Assembly (NCBI GenBank): GCA_015065285.1
Contig: SVQP01000015.1
Location: 1-41,344 of the forward strand
DNA length: 41,344 bases
Origin: Oscillospiraceae bacterium
Lineage (GTDB): Bacteria; Bacillota; Clostridia; Oscillospirales; CAG-272
Direction of reading: 5' to 3'
The notes beneath the pieces were generated by a model. That model had not been told where the DNA came from. It did no database searches and saw only the letters and a list, made by a program, of their open reading frames with translations. A program made the translations under genes and the position numbers. Within the stretch, counting starts at the first letter, position 1. Every line of letters starts with the position of its first letter. Of this stretch, positions 32,290 through 40,870 are shown piece by piece.

Positions 32290-32470
32290 ACTCATGAAAA
32301 GTTTGGATCGAGCCTTTTCAAAGGCTCGCGGGGTCTTGGGGCAGCGCCCCGAGTCGCTCGTCGCAACGAGCGAAACTTTTCCTTCGCCGTTTCAATTCGC
32401 GCAGCGAATTACTGGTTCATTTCTTTGCGGCTACTTGCTCAAAGAAAGAACGGAAAGGAAATTCTCAACG
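32290..32470. repeat. Hairpin-rich intergenic element
   Basis: No gene. Successive hairpins: GAGCCTTTTCAAAGGCTC, GGGGCAGCGCCCC and CGCTCGTCGCAACGAGCG, bracketed by GAAAAGTTTGG and GAAACTTTTC, then AATTCGCGCAGCGAATT. It is unlike module A-C repeats and looks like a second dispersed intergenic repeat family; only this copy is in the window. Confidence 0.6.
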
Positions 32471-32502
32471 TAAAACATCCTATTCCCCACCCCAACAACA
32501 AT

Positions 32503-32530
32503 AAAAAGGGCGACCGTTGCGGTCGCCCTT
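32503..32530 (-). terminator. Terminator of the 32576-33340 gene
   Basis: On the minus strand AAGGGCGACC, loop GCAA, GGTCGCCCTTTTTAT. Confidence 0.85.
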
Positions 32531-32575
32531 CATCCGTTTTATTCCAAAATATTGGTCGTACTTCGACGGCTTTTA

Positions 32576-33340
32576 TCAATCGAACAGATCCTCAATAATG
32601 TCGGCAACGATCATACCCGTCAGCATGGCATTGGTCTTCGACTGCTTGTCGTTGATCTGCTCCTGTCGGGCATTGACCATTTTGATGGCAGCCATCAGAT
32701 TTTCATTCTGCGCGCGCTGCTGTTCGGAAACGGCCAGCGTTTGCTGGTGCTTGAGCTCCAGATCGTACAGATTGAGTGCTTCCTTGAGCGAGTCGGCGCG
32801 CAGATTGTGCACCACTCGGATCATAAAGGAAACTGCCTGGATGTCCTGATAATCCTCGGGAATAAAGCTCAGCTTGTGCTGATTTTGGCGCAGATACTCC
32901 TTCAAATCTTCCTGGATCTTCAGAATCTCGGACTCCAAAAGCGAAATAGCCTCTTCATTTCGTTCCTTAATCTCAAGGTATTCCTTCTCCACCTTTTGCA
33001 CGTGGACATATTTCGAAATTGGAATTGAAACCAGCAAAAGCAGACCTATGACAAAGGGGAGGCCAAAAAACATAAACACAGACAGCCACTCTCCAAAGCT
33101 TTCGCTGGTACCAATCCCCAAAAGGCAAACCATTGCCGGTAAAAACCAGAGAATTGTCATAATCAATCCGGGGATCAATCTGCCTTTATACGTGATCTTT
33201 TTCTTTTCAAGAACGTCCCGAATAGCCAATTTTAGTGTTGCAATTTGCGTGCGCAGCTTTGCACAGCGTTCAATTTCTTCGTCACGCTTGATGAGCACTT
33301 TACCGGCATCAATAAGCTGATCGTAAAGCTGTTGATTCAT
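32576..33340 (-). CDS. Membrane protein with two TM helices and coiled coils
   Basis: The 254-residue product has an N-terminal helical region (1-45), two hydrophobic segments at about 55-75 and 84-108, and a long charged helical C-terminal part. The latter includes a coiled coil (VEKEYLEIKERNEEAISLL, near 120-150) and a Gln-rich helix. It has no catalytic motif. GGAGG five bases before the ATG fixes the start at 33340. Promoter and terminator make it monocistronic. I do not recognise the family. A scaffold or stress-related membrane protein is possible but unsupported. Confidence 0.82.
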   Translation of the reverse strand: MNQQLYDQLIDAGKVLIKRDEEIERCAKLRTQIATLKLAIRDVLEKKKITYKGRLIPGLIMTILWFLPAMVCLLGIGTSESFGEWLSVFMFFGLPFVIGLLLLVSIPISKYVHVQKVEKEYLEIKERNEEAISLLESEILKIQEDLKEYLRQNQHKLSFIPEDYQDIQAVSFMIRVVHNLRADSLKEALNLYDLELKHQQTLAVSEQQRAQNENLMAAIKMVNARQEQINDKQSKTNAMLTGMIVADIIEDLFD

Positions 33341-33381
33341 TTTTTCCTCCAAAGCAATCAAATTTGGACAAGTTCTTATTT

Positions 33382-33410
33382 ATTATAGCAATAACCTTCC
33401 CTCTTGTAAA
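33382..33410 (-). promoter_or_regulatory. Promoter of the 32576-33340 gene
   Basis: On the minus strand TTTACA (33410-33405), 17 bases, TATAAT (33387-33382). Confidence 0.75.
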
Positions 33411-33423
33411 GTCCTGCGTAAAA

Positions 33424-33455
33424 AAATCCCGAGGAATTTTGTCCTCGGGATTTGT
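33424..33455 (-). terminator. Terminator of the aspS operon
   Basis: On the minus strand AATCCCGAGGAC, loop AAAAT, TCCTCGGGATTTTTT. Confidence 0.85.
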
Positions 33456-33457
33456 TT

Positions 33458-34180
33458 TTATTCCAAAATATTGCTTGTAATATAATCCACGCCCCAGTCG
33501 GCAAGGCGCTCTGCGTCGGCTACGTTGTCCACCGTCCAGCAGTTGATCTTGATACCTGCGGCATGAAACGCGTCCACGCGCTCCTTGGTCAAGGAATGAT
33601 AATGCACGTCAAGATCCATCTTCAGCTCGGAAAGCTTTGCTACGATCTCGTCACTGACCTCACCGGTCAAAAACTGACAGGACTGATTCGGATACAGCGC
33701 ACGTACCTTGATCAGATTCTCAATATTGAACGCAATAAAGATCACACCGTCCAGATATCCCAACGACTCGATTTGCGCGCAAAGACGCGCGATCTCCTCG
33801 TCCGTAAAATTGCTCTTGAGCTCCAGCACGGCAATCTTGCCGTACTTTTTGCAGATGCGGATATACTCATCAACGCTTGCCGGATGCAAATCCCCTCTCT
33901 TGACGCCATCCTTATCGTACAGCACTGCCGCGCGCAGCACGTCAAAGCTGACCTGCTCAACACACACGTCCTCGCCCGCGATTCTTTTGAGGTTGCCATC
34001 GTGATTGAGAATAAACTTGCCGTCCGCCGTGCGGTAAACGTCGGTTTCGACACCATAGTAGGTGCGGTTGCCTGCCGCAATAAATGCCGCGCAGGTGTTC
34101 TCCGTTTCCAGCCCGCTGACGCCTCTGTGCGCCACGACCTGCACGTTGCCCTTATGGAACTTTACGGTATTTGCAGCCAT
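33458..34180 (-). CDS. Glycerophosphodiester phosphodiesterase
   Basis: Hydrolyses glycerophosphodiesters from phospholipid turnover to glycerol-3-phosphate and an alcohol. The 240-residue product is a complete GDPD TIM barrel: VVAHRGVSG (His18, Arg19), TENT near 26, GVETDV (Glu45, Asp47) and LNHDGN (His60) give the two catalytic His and the metal ligands. VLELKSN and a C-terminal NCWTVDN match later family motifs. There is no signal peptide, so it is cytoplasmic. AGAGGG before the ATG at 34180 is the better start than the TTG six bases earlier. It lies 21 bases after aspS and ends at a terminator. Confidence 0.93.
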   Translation of the reverse strand: MAANTVKFHKGNVQVVAHRGVSGLETENTCAAFIAAGNRTYYGVETDVYRTADGKFILNHDGNLKRIAGEDVCVEQVSFDVLRAAVLYDKDGVKRGDLHPASVDEYIRICKKYGKIAVLELKSNFTDEEIARLCAQIESLGYLDGVIFIAFNIENLIKVRALYPNQSCQFLTGEVSDEIVAKLSELKMDLDVHYHSLTKERVDAFHAAGIKINCWTVDNVADAERLADWGVDYITSNILE

Positions 34181-34201
34181 ATTCAAGCCCTCTTTACAAA
34201 A

Positions 34202-35998
34202 TTATTCTTTATCCTCGGGAACAAATGCCAGATGCAGCTCCTCCATTGCCTTGGGATCTGCAGGTGCGGGACAACCGGACATCAGCTCACTTGCATTCTG
34301 TACCTTGGGGAATGCGATGACGTCACGCAGGCTGTCTGCGCCCAGCATAACCATTGCCAGACGGTCCAGACCCATGCCCGAACCACCGTGAGGAGGTGCA
34401 CCGTACTTGTATGCATCAACCAAGAAGCCGAACTTGGCTTGGATCTCTTCCTTTTCCAGACCCAGTGCGCGGAACATCTGCTCCTGCAGCTGCCAGTCGG
34501 TGATACGGATTGAGCCGGAGAGCAGCTCGGTGCCATTGAGTACCATGTCGTAGCACTTTGCGCGAACGCTGCCGGGATCGCTTTCCAGATAAGGCAGGCA
34601 CTCCTCAAGCGGCATGGTGAAGGGATGGTGCATAGCATCCCAGTGACCGGTCTCCTCGTTCCACTCGAAGAACGGGAACTCGGTGATCCACAGGAAATTG
34701 AACTGACCCTTGGGAATGATATCCAGCTTTCTTGCAACAAGGGTACGCAGTGCGCCAAGTACAGGCAGCACAACCTTGTCCTTGTCAGCCACGAACAGAG
34801 CCACGTCGCCCTGCTCCAGCCCCAGTGCGGCAGTCAGCGCGTCAAGCTCCTCGGGAGTCATCAACTTTGCAAACGAGCAGTTGGGAGCTGCATCCGCCCA
34901 GCGGATGAACGCCACGCCCTTGGCACCAATGCCCTTGGCATGCTCGGTCAGCTTGTCGATCTCTTTTCTGGTCAGCGTGGAAGCACCGCCCTTTGCCACG
35001 ATTGCACGAACGCTGCCGCCATCGGCAAGTGCGCCTGCGAATACGGGGAAGGAGCTGTTTTTCACCACCTCGGACAGATCCTTGATGGTCATTTCATATC
35101 TGGTATCGGGCTTGTCGCTGCCGTACAGGTTCATCGCCTCTGCATAAGTCATGCGCTGCATGGGAGTGGGAATATCCACACCAAGCACCTCGGCAAACAC
35201 TCTCTTGATAAAGCCCTCGTTGACCTCCATGATCTCCTCCATGGTCGCAAAGGACATCTCAAGGTCGATCTGAGTAAATTCGGGCTGACGGTCAGCTCTC
35301 AGGTCCTCGTCACGGAAGCAGCGAGCCAGCTGAATGTAGCGGTCGTAGCCGGAGAGCATGAGCAGCTGCTTGTACAGCTGGGGAGACTGAGGCAGCGCAT
35401 ACATGCTGCCGGGGTGGATTCTGGAAGGAACCACGTAGTCGCGCGCACCCTCGGGGGTGGGCTTGATCATCATGGGCGTCTCGATCTCCAAGAAGCCGTT
35501 CTCATAGTAATATTCTCTTGCAACGCGTGCGATCTCGTGACGCATGCGAATGTTTCTCTGCAGCTCGGGGCGTCGCAGGTCGAGATAACGGTAGCGCAGT
35601 GCGATCTCATCGTTGACCTTCTTGCCGGTGCCGATCTCAAAGGGAGGGGTCTGTGCTGCGGAAAGCACCTTCATGCTTTCTACAAAAATCTCTACCTTAC
35701 CCGTGGGCAGGTTGGTGTTGATCGCACCCTCAGCTCTTGCGCGGACGGTACCGTGTACAGCCAGCACGTACTCGCTGCGGGCACGGAAAGCCTTTTCAAA
35801 AATCTCGCGGTCGGTGGAATCGTCAAAGGACAGCTGCACGATACCCGTTCTGTCACGCAGGTCAATAAAGATCAGCGCGCCAAGGTCTCTCTGTCTTTGT
35901 ACCCAGCCCATCACACAAACCTTGGAACCAATGTCGCTCTCGGTCAGTGTGCCGCAATAGTGCGTTCTTTTATCGTTTGCACTCAAAAATTCTGCCAT
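34202..35998 (-). CDS. aspS: Aspartate--tRNA ligase
   Basis: Charges tRNA-Asp, or tRNA-Asn too if the organism uses the amidotransferase route. The 598-residue length and architecture are those of the bacterial enzyme. An OB-fold anticodon domain (GWVQRQRDLGALIFIDLRDR near residue 31) is followed by the class II core with motif 2 (CFRDEDLRADRQPEFTQID near 222), the bacterial GAD insertion at about 290-420, and motif 3 GGSGMGLDRLAM near 545. AAGGAG precedes the ATG. No T-box is seen. It sits between the phosphoribosyltransferase gene and the phosphodiesterase gene, in one transcript. Confidence 0.97.
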   Translation of the reverse strand: MAEFLSANDKRTHYCGTLTESDIGSKVCVMGWVQRQRDLGALIFIDLRDRTGIVQLSFDDSTDREIFEKAFRARSEYVLAVHGTVRARAEGAINTNLPTGKVEIFVESMKVLSAAQTPPFEIGTGKKVNDEIALRYRYLDLRRPELQRNIRMRHEIARVAREYYYENGFLEIETPMMIKPTPEGARDYVVPSRIHPGSMYALPQSPQLYKQLLMLSGYDRYIQLARCFRDEDLRADRQPEFTQIDLEMSFATMEEIMEVNEGFIKRVFAEVLGVDIPTPMQRMTYAEAMNLYGSDKPDTRYEMTIKDLSEVVKNSSFPVFAGALADGGSVRAIVAKGGASTLTRKEIDKLTEHAKGIGAKGVAFIRWADAAPNCSFAKLMTPEELDALTAALGLEQGDVALFVADKDKVVLPVLGALRTLVARKLDIIPKGQFNFLWITEFPFFEWNEETGHWDAMHHPFTMPLEECLPYLESDPGSVRAKCYDMVLNGTELLSGSIRITDWQLQEQMFRALGLEKEEIQAKFGFLVDAYKYGAPPHGGSGMGLDRLAMVMLGADSLRDVIAFPKVQNASELMSGCPAPADPKAMEELHLAFVPEDKE

Positions 35999-36031
35999 TT
36001 TTATGTTCTCCTTACAGATGTATTTGCGAAA

Positions 36032-36589
36032 TTACAGGGGCTTGCCCTCGCTGTCAAACAGCGGCAGCGGCTCCAGATATACCAGATCCTCGCGGTCAAT
36101 GGCATCGCCCTCAGCAAGAATGGCTGCTCTGCCACAGACGATACCGCCTGCCTGCTCTACCAGTGCCTCCAGTGCCTTGAGAGATTCGCCGGTGGAGATG
36201 ACGTCATCCACGATCAGAATCTTCTTGCCCTTCATCAGAGCGGCATCATAGCCGTCCAGATACAAGGTCTGCTCTCGGTTAGTGGTGATGGAGCGCACGG
36301 ATACCTGCAGCACGTCTCTCATGTACAGCTTTGCGCCCTTACGCGCCAGCATGTATTTCTGATTGCCTGCAAGTCTTGCCATTTCGTGCACCAGCGGAAT
36401 GCCCTTTGCCTCTGCGGTGATCAGGTAATCGTATTCGGGGACCTTATCCAAGAGAGCCTTGGCACTTGCGGTGGTCAGCTCGGGGTCGCCAAAAATGACA
36501 AACGCACCGATCATCAGCTTGTCGTTGAGTGGGCAGAGCGGCAGATCGCGCTCACAGCCTGCAATATTCATGCGGTAATACTTTTCCAT
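36032..36589 (-). CDS. Type I phosphoribosyltransferase (adenine PRTase-like)
   Basis: The 185-residue product carries the PRPP-binding motif KILIVDDVISTGES at 123-136 and a typical type I fold with YLITAEAKGIPLVHEM at 55-70. Its length, and its YLITAEAKGIP in place of the usual adenine PRTase hood sequence, fit the adenine/xanthine PRTase-related group, but the base cannot be decided. Role: salvage of a purine base with PRPP, or a regulatory relative. CGGAGG eight bases upstream supports the start. First gene of the operon with aspS and the GDPD gene, from the promoter at 36660-36687. Confidence 0.85.
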   Translation of the reverse strand: MEKYYRMNIAGCERDLPLCPLNDKLMIGAFVIFGDPELTTASAKALLDKVPEYDYLITAEAKGIPLVHEMARLAGNQKYMLARKGAKLYMRDVLQVSVRSITTNREQTLYLDGYDAALMKGKKILIVDDVISTGESLKALEALVEQAGGIVCGRAAILAEGDAIDREDLVYLEPLPLFDSEGKPL

Positions 36590-36659
36590 GGGTAAAGCCT
36601 CCGTTAGTTTTTTGTCTTGTGCGGGGATGCTGCTCGCAATTCCCTACACTCCCATAATA

Positions 36660-36687
36660 ATTATACTCATATTTCGCAAATTGTCAA
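36660..36687 (-). promoter_or_regulatory. Promoter of the PRTase-aspS-GDPD operon
   Basis: On the minus strand TTGACA (36687-36682), 16 bases, TATAAT (36665-36660). Confidence 0.8.
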
Positions 36688-36834
36688 TGATTTTGGCGGT
36701 TTTTATGACAAAATCGCGCAGCAAAATCGCCTCGAAAAATATTTTTTGTTTTTTTTGAAAAAAGCGGAACTTTTTTGCAAAAAAAACCGACTATAAAGGT
36801 GAAGGGACAAACAGCCGGCGCGCGAGCGAGGCAC
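36688..36834. other. AT-rich intergenic stretch
   Basis: No gene or RNA recognised. It is rich in A and T tracts (AAAAAAGCGGAAC-like sequence), and a similar tract-rich stretch lies at 39490-39545. Confidence 0.5.
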
Positions 36835-36863
36835 TTGACTGCGATTTCCATGCGTGCTATAAT
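36835..36863 (+). promoter_or_regulatory. Promoter of the first orphan lipoprotein gene
   Basis: TTGACT at 36835-36840, 17 bases, TATAAT at 36858-36863. Confidence 0.8.
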
Positions 36864-36910
36864 GAAGAAGAATAAGATAATTCATTTTGGAAAGGAGCAA
36901 AATAGTTAGT

Positions 36911-37618
36911 ATGAGAGCTTTTTTGAAATCCGCGATAACTATAACTTTAATCTGCATTTACGTAATATTATTCGTTTCTTGCAACGAATCAAGCCCATCA
37001 AAAGACATGTTGTGCGCCGTGGCATCATACTCAGTTCCTGGGATGTCTTTTTCGGACACCATACTTCCCGAGGTTCAGATCATTGAGCAAGATGATTATC
37101 ACAGAGTTCTTTTTACCTATGCAAATCCGGAAGTAGATGGAGAACAAGTGCAGACTGTTTGGATAATATGTCAAAAAATCACGAGAAAGCAGTTTTATTA
37201 TTACGAAGACTTTAACTATTCTTTCCAAGGCGATCAATCTGCAATTGATGCATTGAAACAACAAAACGATTGGGGAGAGCCTTTAGATGAACAAAAATTC
37301 TCCGTACGCAAGCCAAAATTTAATGCGTTTTTCTCTACTCCAGGAATTGCTTCGATCTCTAATTTGGACAGAAAGGAAATCTCTCACGCAATTAAAGACA
37401 ATTATGGTTATTTGACAACAAACTTTGAGTGTTGCGACGTTGATAGAAACGGAAACGAGTTGTGGATTTTCGAATTAAAAAAAGACGGAACAATATCGGA
37501 GCATTTCGTATTCGCCAATTCAAAGTATGAAGTTAAGTTGCTCGAAATAGTAAATGGCACTTTTTCCCCCAAAGAGCTCCATGAATTCAAAGTAGATTGC
37601 GGTTGGAGTTTCAATTGA
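36911..37618 (+). CDS. Orphan lipoprotein, paralogue of the next gene
   Basis: The 235-residue product has a lipoprotein signal (lipobox FVSC, Cys near residue 24) and a mixed beta domain. The motif IICQKITRKQFYYYEDFNY, followed by NDWGEPLDEQK, recurs in the next lipoprotein as ICQTITNDWVYYYEDICY and NDWNQPLNNEK. No function is recognised. AAAGGAG lies 13 bases before the chosen ATG, longer than usual; an earlier in-frame codon would place the start inside that site. The gene is AT-rich with codon use unlike valS or polA, suggesting transfer or fast divergence. Confidence 0.8.
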   Translation: MRAFLKSAITITLICIYVILFVSCNESSPSKDMLCAVASYSVPGMSFSDTILPEVQIIEQDDYHRVLFTYANPEVDGEQVQTVWIICQKITRKQFYYYEDFNYSFQGDQSAIDALKQQNDWGEPLDEQKFSVRKPKFNAFFSTPGIASISNLDRKEISHAIKDNYGYLTTNFECCDVDRNGNELWIFELKKDGTISEHFVFANSKYEVKLLEIVNGTFSPKELHEFKVDCGWSFN

Positions 37619-37659
37619 AATACAATGGGTAACGGTTTTATTGTAAAAAACAACCCCAC

Positions 37660-37722
37660 GTAATAGAAAATTTGCGCAAAAACAAAGCCCAAGTAAGATT
37701 GGGCGCACAATCGTCCTATAAC
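37660..37722 (+). repeat. Downstream repeat, copy 1
   Basis: Contains hairpin GCCCAAGTAAGATTGGGC followed by GCACAATCGTC. A matching element follows the next lipoprotein gene at 38626-38691. Confidence 0.7.
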
Positions 37723-37760
37723 TAGAGCTATATAAAATGGATTTGGGGGTAGATGACTTG

Positions 37761-38573
37761 ATGAAAAAAACAATAATTATGATCATGTCGATTATTCTAT
37801 TACTATGTTTCACTAGTTGCGATCGATACCCGGTAGTCGATTATGGAGCTTCGGATGAAGAAATCTCATTGTTTTCCATTGTACCGGTGACTGTCCCCGG
37901 TGGAGACTGCGCCGGATATGCGACAATAGTGGACGAGGATTCATATGGTAGGCTTTTATTATGCGCACAGTATGCAAATGATGTAACCTTTTGCTTTGGC
38001 TCTCAAACCTTTATGGGATATTTCATTTGTCAAACAATCACAAATGACTGGGTGTACTATTATGAAGATATATGTTATATCTTGTATTCCACTTCGGATT
38101 TTTCAAATGCTTCTCAAGAGGAAGTGGAAACCCATTTAAACGAACTGAAAACAGCAAATGACTGGAATCAACCCCTCAACAATGAAAAGATGATCAAAAC
38201 CACATGCATAAAAGATCGATATAAATCTAATGTCACAATTCTAACCAAAAAACAAGAAAAAGGCATAAAAAAAGCATTTTTGGAATTGAGTGGGGAAAGT
38301 TGGGGGAATGTTTGGAACAATAGCACATCAGATGAGTATAGAATCACCCCCTCTGCCACTGATGCAAACGGAAAACACTTGGCATATCTTGTGAAATCGG
38401 GAGAGTATTCAGAAGACGAGCATCGATATTTAAACCCCAAATGTTATGCTGTAATTGTTAGTGCCGATGGTTCATATACAGATCATGCTATTAAGGAAAT
38501 TACAAATCCATATCAATGCCAGAACGATATTCAAACATTGAAGGAGTTAAATAATTGGATTCCTGTAACGTGA
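37761..38573 (+). CDS. Orphan lipoprotein, second paralogue
   Basis: The 270-residue product has a lipoprotein signal (LLLCFTSC, Cys near residue 20). Its middle part is homologous to the preceding gene (YYYED and NDW-x-x-P-L blocks). The C-terminal half has a longer, less similar region with GYxxLNPKCYAVIVSADGSY-like strands. Function unknown. GGGGGTAG lies eight bases before the ATG at 37761. It has no clear promoter of its own in the 140-base gap and could be read from the upstream promoter. AT-rich, like its neighbours. Confidence 0.8.
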   Translation: MKKTIIMIMSIILLLCFTSCDRYPVVDYGASDEEISLFSIVPVTVPGGDCAGYATIVDEDSYGRLLLCAQYANDVTFCFGSQTFMGYFICQTITNDWVYYYEDICYILYSTSDFSNASQEEVETHLNELKTANDWNQPLNNEKMIKTTCIKDRYKSNVTILTKKQEKGIKKAFLELSGESWGNVWNNSTSDEYRITPSATDANGKHLAYLVKSGEYSEDEHRYLNPKCYAVIVSADGSYTDHAIKEITNPYQCQNDIQTLKELNNWIPVT

Positions 38574-38625
38574 TTTTTGCGTAACAGTATAACCAGGAGT
38601 ATAACAACGAACATTAGCACAAAAA

Positions 38626-38691
38626 CCATCCCATGCAGTGAAAAAACTGCGCATCACATAGCCCAAACGTAACTGGGCGTGCAATCGTCTT
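38626..38691 (+). repeat. Downstream repeat, copy 2
   Basis: Hairpin GCCCAAACGTAACTGGGC followed by GTGCAATCGTC, aligned over about 65 bases with 37660-37722. A GCGGGGCGAGG / GGACAAGCTG element follows at 38700-38732 and recurs in altered form at 39452-39490. Confidence 0.7.
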
Positions 38692-38818
38692 TATTCCCCT
38701 CGCCACTCTGCAGCGGGGCGAGGTGGACAAGCTGTTGCTATTATTGGAGGAGAGGCTAGTATATTGTCCTCTTGTATTGATTGGATTACGCAAAATCTTC
38801 CTAGATAGGAGTCAAACA

Positions 38819-39412
38819 ATGAAAAAAGTATATGTTTCTCCCGCCTTTGTTATCAACAGTGTCATTATGGGTGTAATTTTACTCATCTCATTGATATCTC
38901 TTTTTGTATTTGCCATTATGTATCGGATTGAGATGGAGTTCATCGTTTTGGCTTCATTGTTTGGCTCTTGGTGCGGGCTATCTATCATCTGTATTTTGGT
39001 GGCATTTTTCTCAAAAAAAGGTTTTATGTATGCAATTATAAGTGAAACACACCTACAAACCAAAATGTTTCATAAAGACTATTGCACATTATGTTGGGAA
39101 GATGTGAAACATATTGCCTTTACAAACTCTTTCAATTATGGTTATGATACACAGCCAATATATATGGTTCTTTCACATAATCAAATTGATTCTACGCATA
39201 ATATCGCACTTTCTTATAACCCGAAAACTCAAATCGTGATACGAATATCTGAGAATAATTGCCAAAATATCATAGATAATATGACCCATAAGATTGATAA
39301 AGATATTCTCGTAAATCTAATTGATTTTCACACGATGAAATCCCTTTTAAGTGTATTTGAGGCTGTGCATTATGAAAAAACAGATAGCGGTTGGAAAGCT
39401 CAGTATAAGTAA
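38819..39412 (+). CDS. Membrane protein, two TM segments plus PH-like domain
   Basis: The 197-residue product has two hydrophobic segments (about 13-37 and 43-66) and then a soluble domain of about 130 residues containing CWEDVKHIAF near residue 94. This W-E-D-V position matches W-E-D-I in the protein at 480-941 and W-D-Q-I in the next one. TAGGAG seven bases upstream sets the ATG at 38819; a longer frame from 38723 starts with GTG, has no site and reads through repeat sequence. Function unknown. AT-rich; no clear promoter or terminator of its own. Confidence 0.78.
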   Translation: MKKVYVSPAFVINSVIMGVILLISLISLFVFAIMYRIEMEFIVLASLFGSWCGLSIICILVAFFSKKGFMYAIISETHLQTKMFHKDYCTLCWEDVKHIAFTNSFNYGYDTQPIYMVLSHNQIDSTHNIALSYNPKTQIVIRISENNCQNIIDNMTHKIDKDILVNLIDFHTMKSLLSVFEAVHYEKTDSGWKAQYK

Positions 39413-39611
39413 GGCAACAAATGACGATTCTCTGTTACATCCATTCTCCATCCCCGCTTTGCGGCGGAGGGCTGGGCGGACAAGCTGATATGTTTTTTTC
39501 GGATTTTTTTCAAAAATCGCGGTACTTTTTCAAAATTTTCGCTACTATATAATCAGCCATATTCGTCTGGCATTGATGACTACTTTTATTTAGGGTCCAT
39601 AGGAGGATAAA
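39413..39611. other. Intergenic stretch with a repeat and A/T tracts
   Basis: Contains GCTTTGCGGCGGAGGGCTGG and GGACAAGCTG, a variant of the element at 38700-38732. A/T tracts follow, and then a possible -10 box TATAAT at 39548-39553 without a good -35. Confidence 0.5.
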
Positions 39612-40676
39612 ATGCATTTAGATTACAATGATTACCTATTCACGCTATTCACCGTGCCACTCTGCACCGGATTGTTAGGGCTGATTGTCCTGATCGGTTT
39701 AATCATTACTTGTGTCAACTTTATCAAGGCAAACAATCAAAAAAAGGGGCAGAAGGTCGGAATCTTACTCCTAAAGAGTATTCCGTTCTCAATTGGTATT
39801 CCGCTTGCTCTTGTGTTTGTTATAATGTCAGGCACGCAGTTGAAAATCGGTGTTCCTCTTTTGTTTGAAAATAAGGATAATGCTATTACGTTAGAGGGAG
39901 AGATTACCGACTTGGAAGTCGATGATCTCGCCAGAACCACTTACGATGCCGAAGGAAACCCGGTTCGTGCGCACTACGTGTATTTTAATAAGCTTCGCTT
40001 GTATTGCTCAAATGTCGGCGATTTTCAAAAAGGAGATACCGTATTAGTACGCTATATGCCCCAAAGCAGCGTAATATTGGATATTAAGCAGGGTAACGAA
40101 ACACCTTCTCTCCCGCCTGCACAACAACCACAAAACAATCCGGATCAGAATCGTATTGCCAAAATAATAATATTCGTTATACTTTTCGTTGCCACATATT
40201 CGGTCAATTTTGTTCGCTATATTTTGGCACGTACCAATTCAAAAAGCGAAGCATGGGAGCAAAACACCATTGAGCTCAAATACAAGGACGGCCTGCTACT
40301 CACGATTATACGCTGTATGTTGGGTTGCATTATGCTCTTTGTCGTCCCCAATAGCTATTTGCTTTCAGTTTCGGTCATAGTCGTTGCAATATTAGGATTG
40401 ATCAAAACCGGTCATAAACGTCCGCTGGTATATGATGAAAACGGTATAACGATCACAGCAATTAATGGAAAGATGTTCTCATATACGTGGGATCAAATCA
40501 TCAGCATTACACAGGAACAACATTTCAGATTGGGTAATTGTATTAGGATCACCTATCGTCTCGAATCCGGAAGACATGAATCGATCCTATTCAGCAACTT
40601 TTATCATGTTGGCACAGATCGTTTTTTGAAAATATCAAATCAATATCTCCATCGTTCAGTTCAATCCCAGGAGTAA
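39612..40676 (+). CDS. Multi-domain membrane protein, OB-like extracytoplasmic part and PH-like C terminus
   Basis: The 354-residue product has TM segments at about 10-36, 52-72, 183-205 and two near 235-270. Between them a beta-rich stretch of about 90 residues (VYFNKLRLYC, GDTVLVRYMP) looks like the DUF3592-type domain that typically sits between TM segments. The C-terminal domain (GITITAINGKMFSYTWDQI near 285) is PH-like. GGAGG six bases upstream supports the ATG. It is the last gene of the orphan group and ends at a strong terminator. Function unknown; domain calls are by pattern only. Confidence 0.78.
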   Translation: MHLDYNDYLFTLFTVPLCTGLLGLIVLIGLIITCVNFIKANNQKKGQKVGILLLKSIPFSIGIPLALVFVIMSGTQLKIGVPLLFENKDNAITLEGEITDLEVDDLARTTYDAEGNPVRAHYVYFNKLRLYCSNVGDFQKGDTVLVRYMPQSSVILDIKQGNETPSLPPAQQPQNNPDQNRIAKIIIFVILFVATYSVNFVRYILARTNSKSEAWEQNTIELKYKDGLLLTIIRCMLGCIMLFVVPNSYLLSVSVIVVAILGLIKTGHKRPLVYDENGITITAINGKMFSYTWDQIISITQEQHFRLGNCIRITYRLESGRHESILFSNFYHVGTDRFLKISNQYLHRSVQSQE

Positions 40677-40693
40677 CAGCGGACGGTTAACGT

Positions 40694-40740
40694 AAAAGCC
40701 AGCCCCGAGGCGAGTATCAACTCGCTCCGGGGCTTTTTTA
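40694..40740 (+). terminator. Terminator after the orphan gene group
   Basis: GCCCCGAGGCGAG, loop TATCAA, CTCGCTCCGGGGC, then TTTTTTA. Confidence 0.9.
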
Positions 40741-40752
40741 CCTCCCCTTTTG

Positions 40753-40870
40753 TGTCATCCTGAGCAAGCAAACACCCCGGTGTGGGTGTTTGCGCGTCGA
40801 ACTTTCAAAAATCTGCAACGAATTGCTGATTTTTGAAAGTCAAAGCGCAAGGATTGCGCTTTGAGGATCT
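40753..40870 (+). repeat. Module A repeat, copy A6
   Basis: TGTCATCCTGAGC to GGATCT. First-slot arms GCAAACACC / GGTGTTTGC differ completely from A2, while the second slot (TTTCAAAAATC / GATTTTTGAAA and AAAGCGCAA / TTGCGCTTT) is the same as in A2. Followed by AGGAAACGGTTTATGACACG. Confidence 0.85.

Noticed and set aside
38723-38818. N-terminal extension of the 38819 gene from a GTG codon
   Set aside because: It has no ribosome binding site and reads through a repeat element; the ATG at 38819 has a proper TAGGAG.
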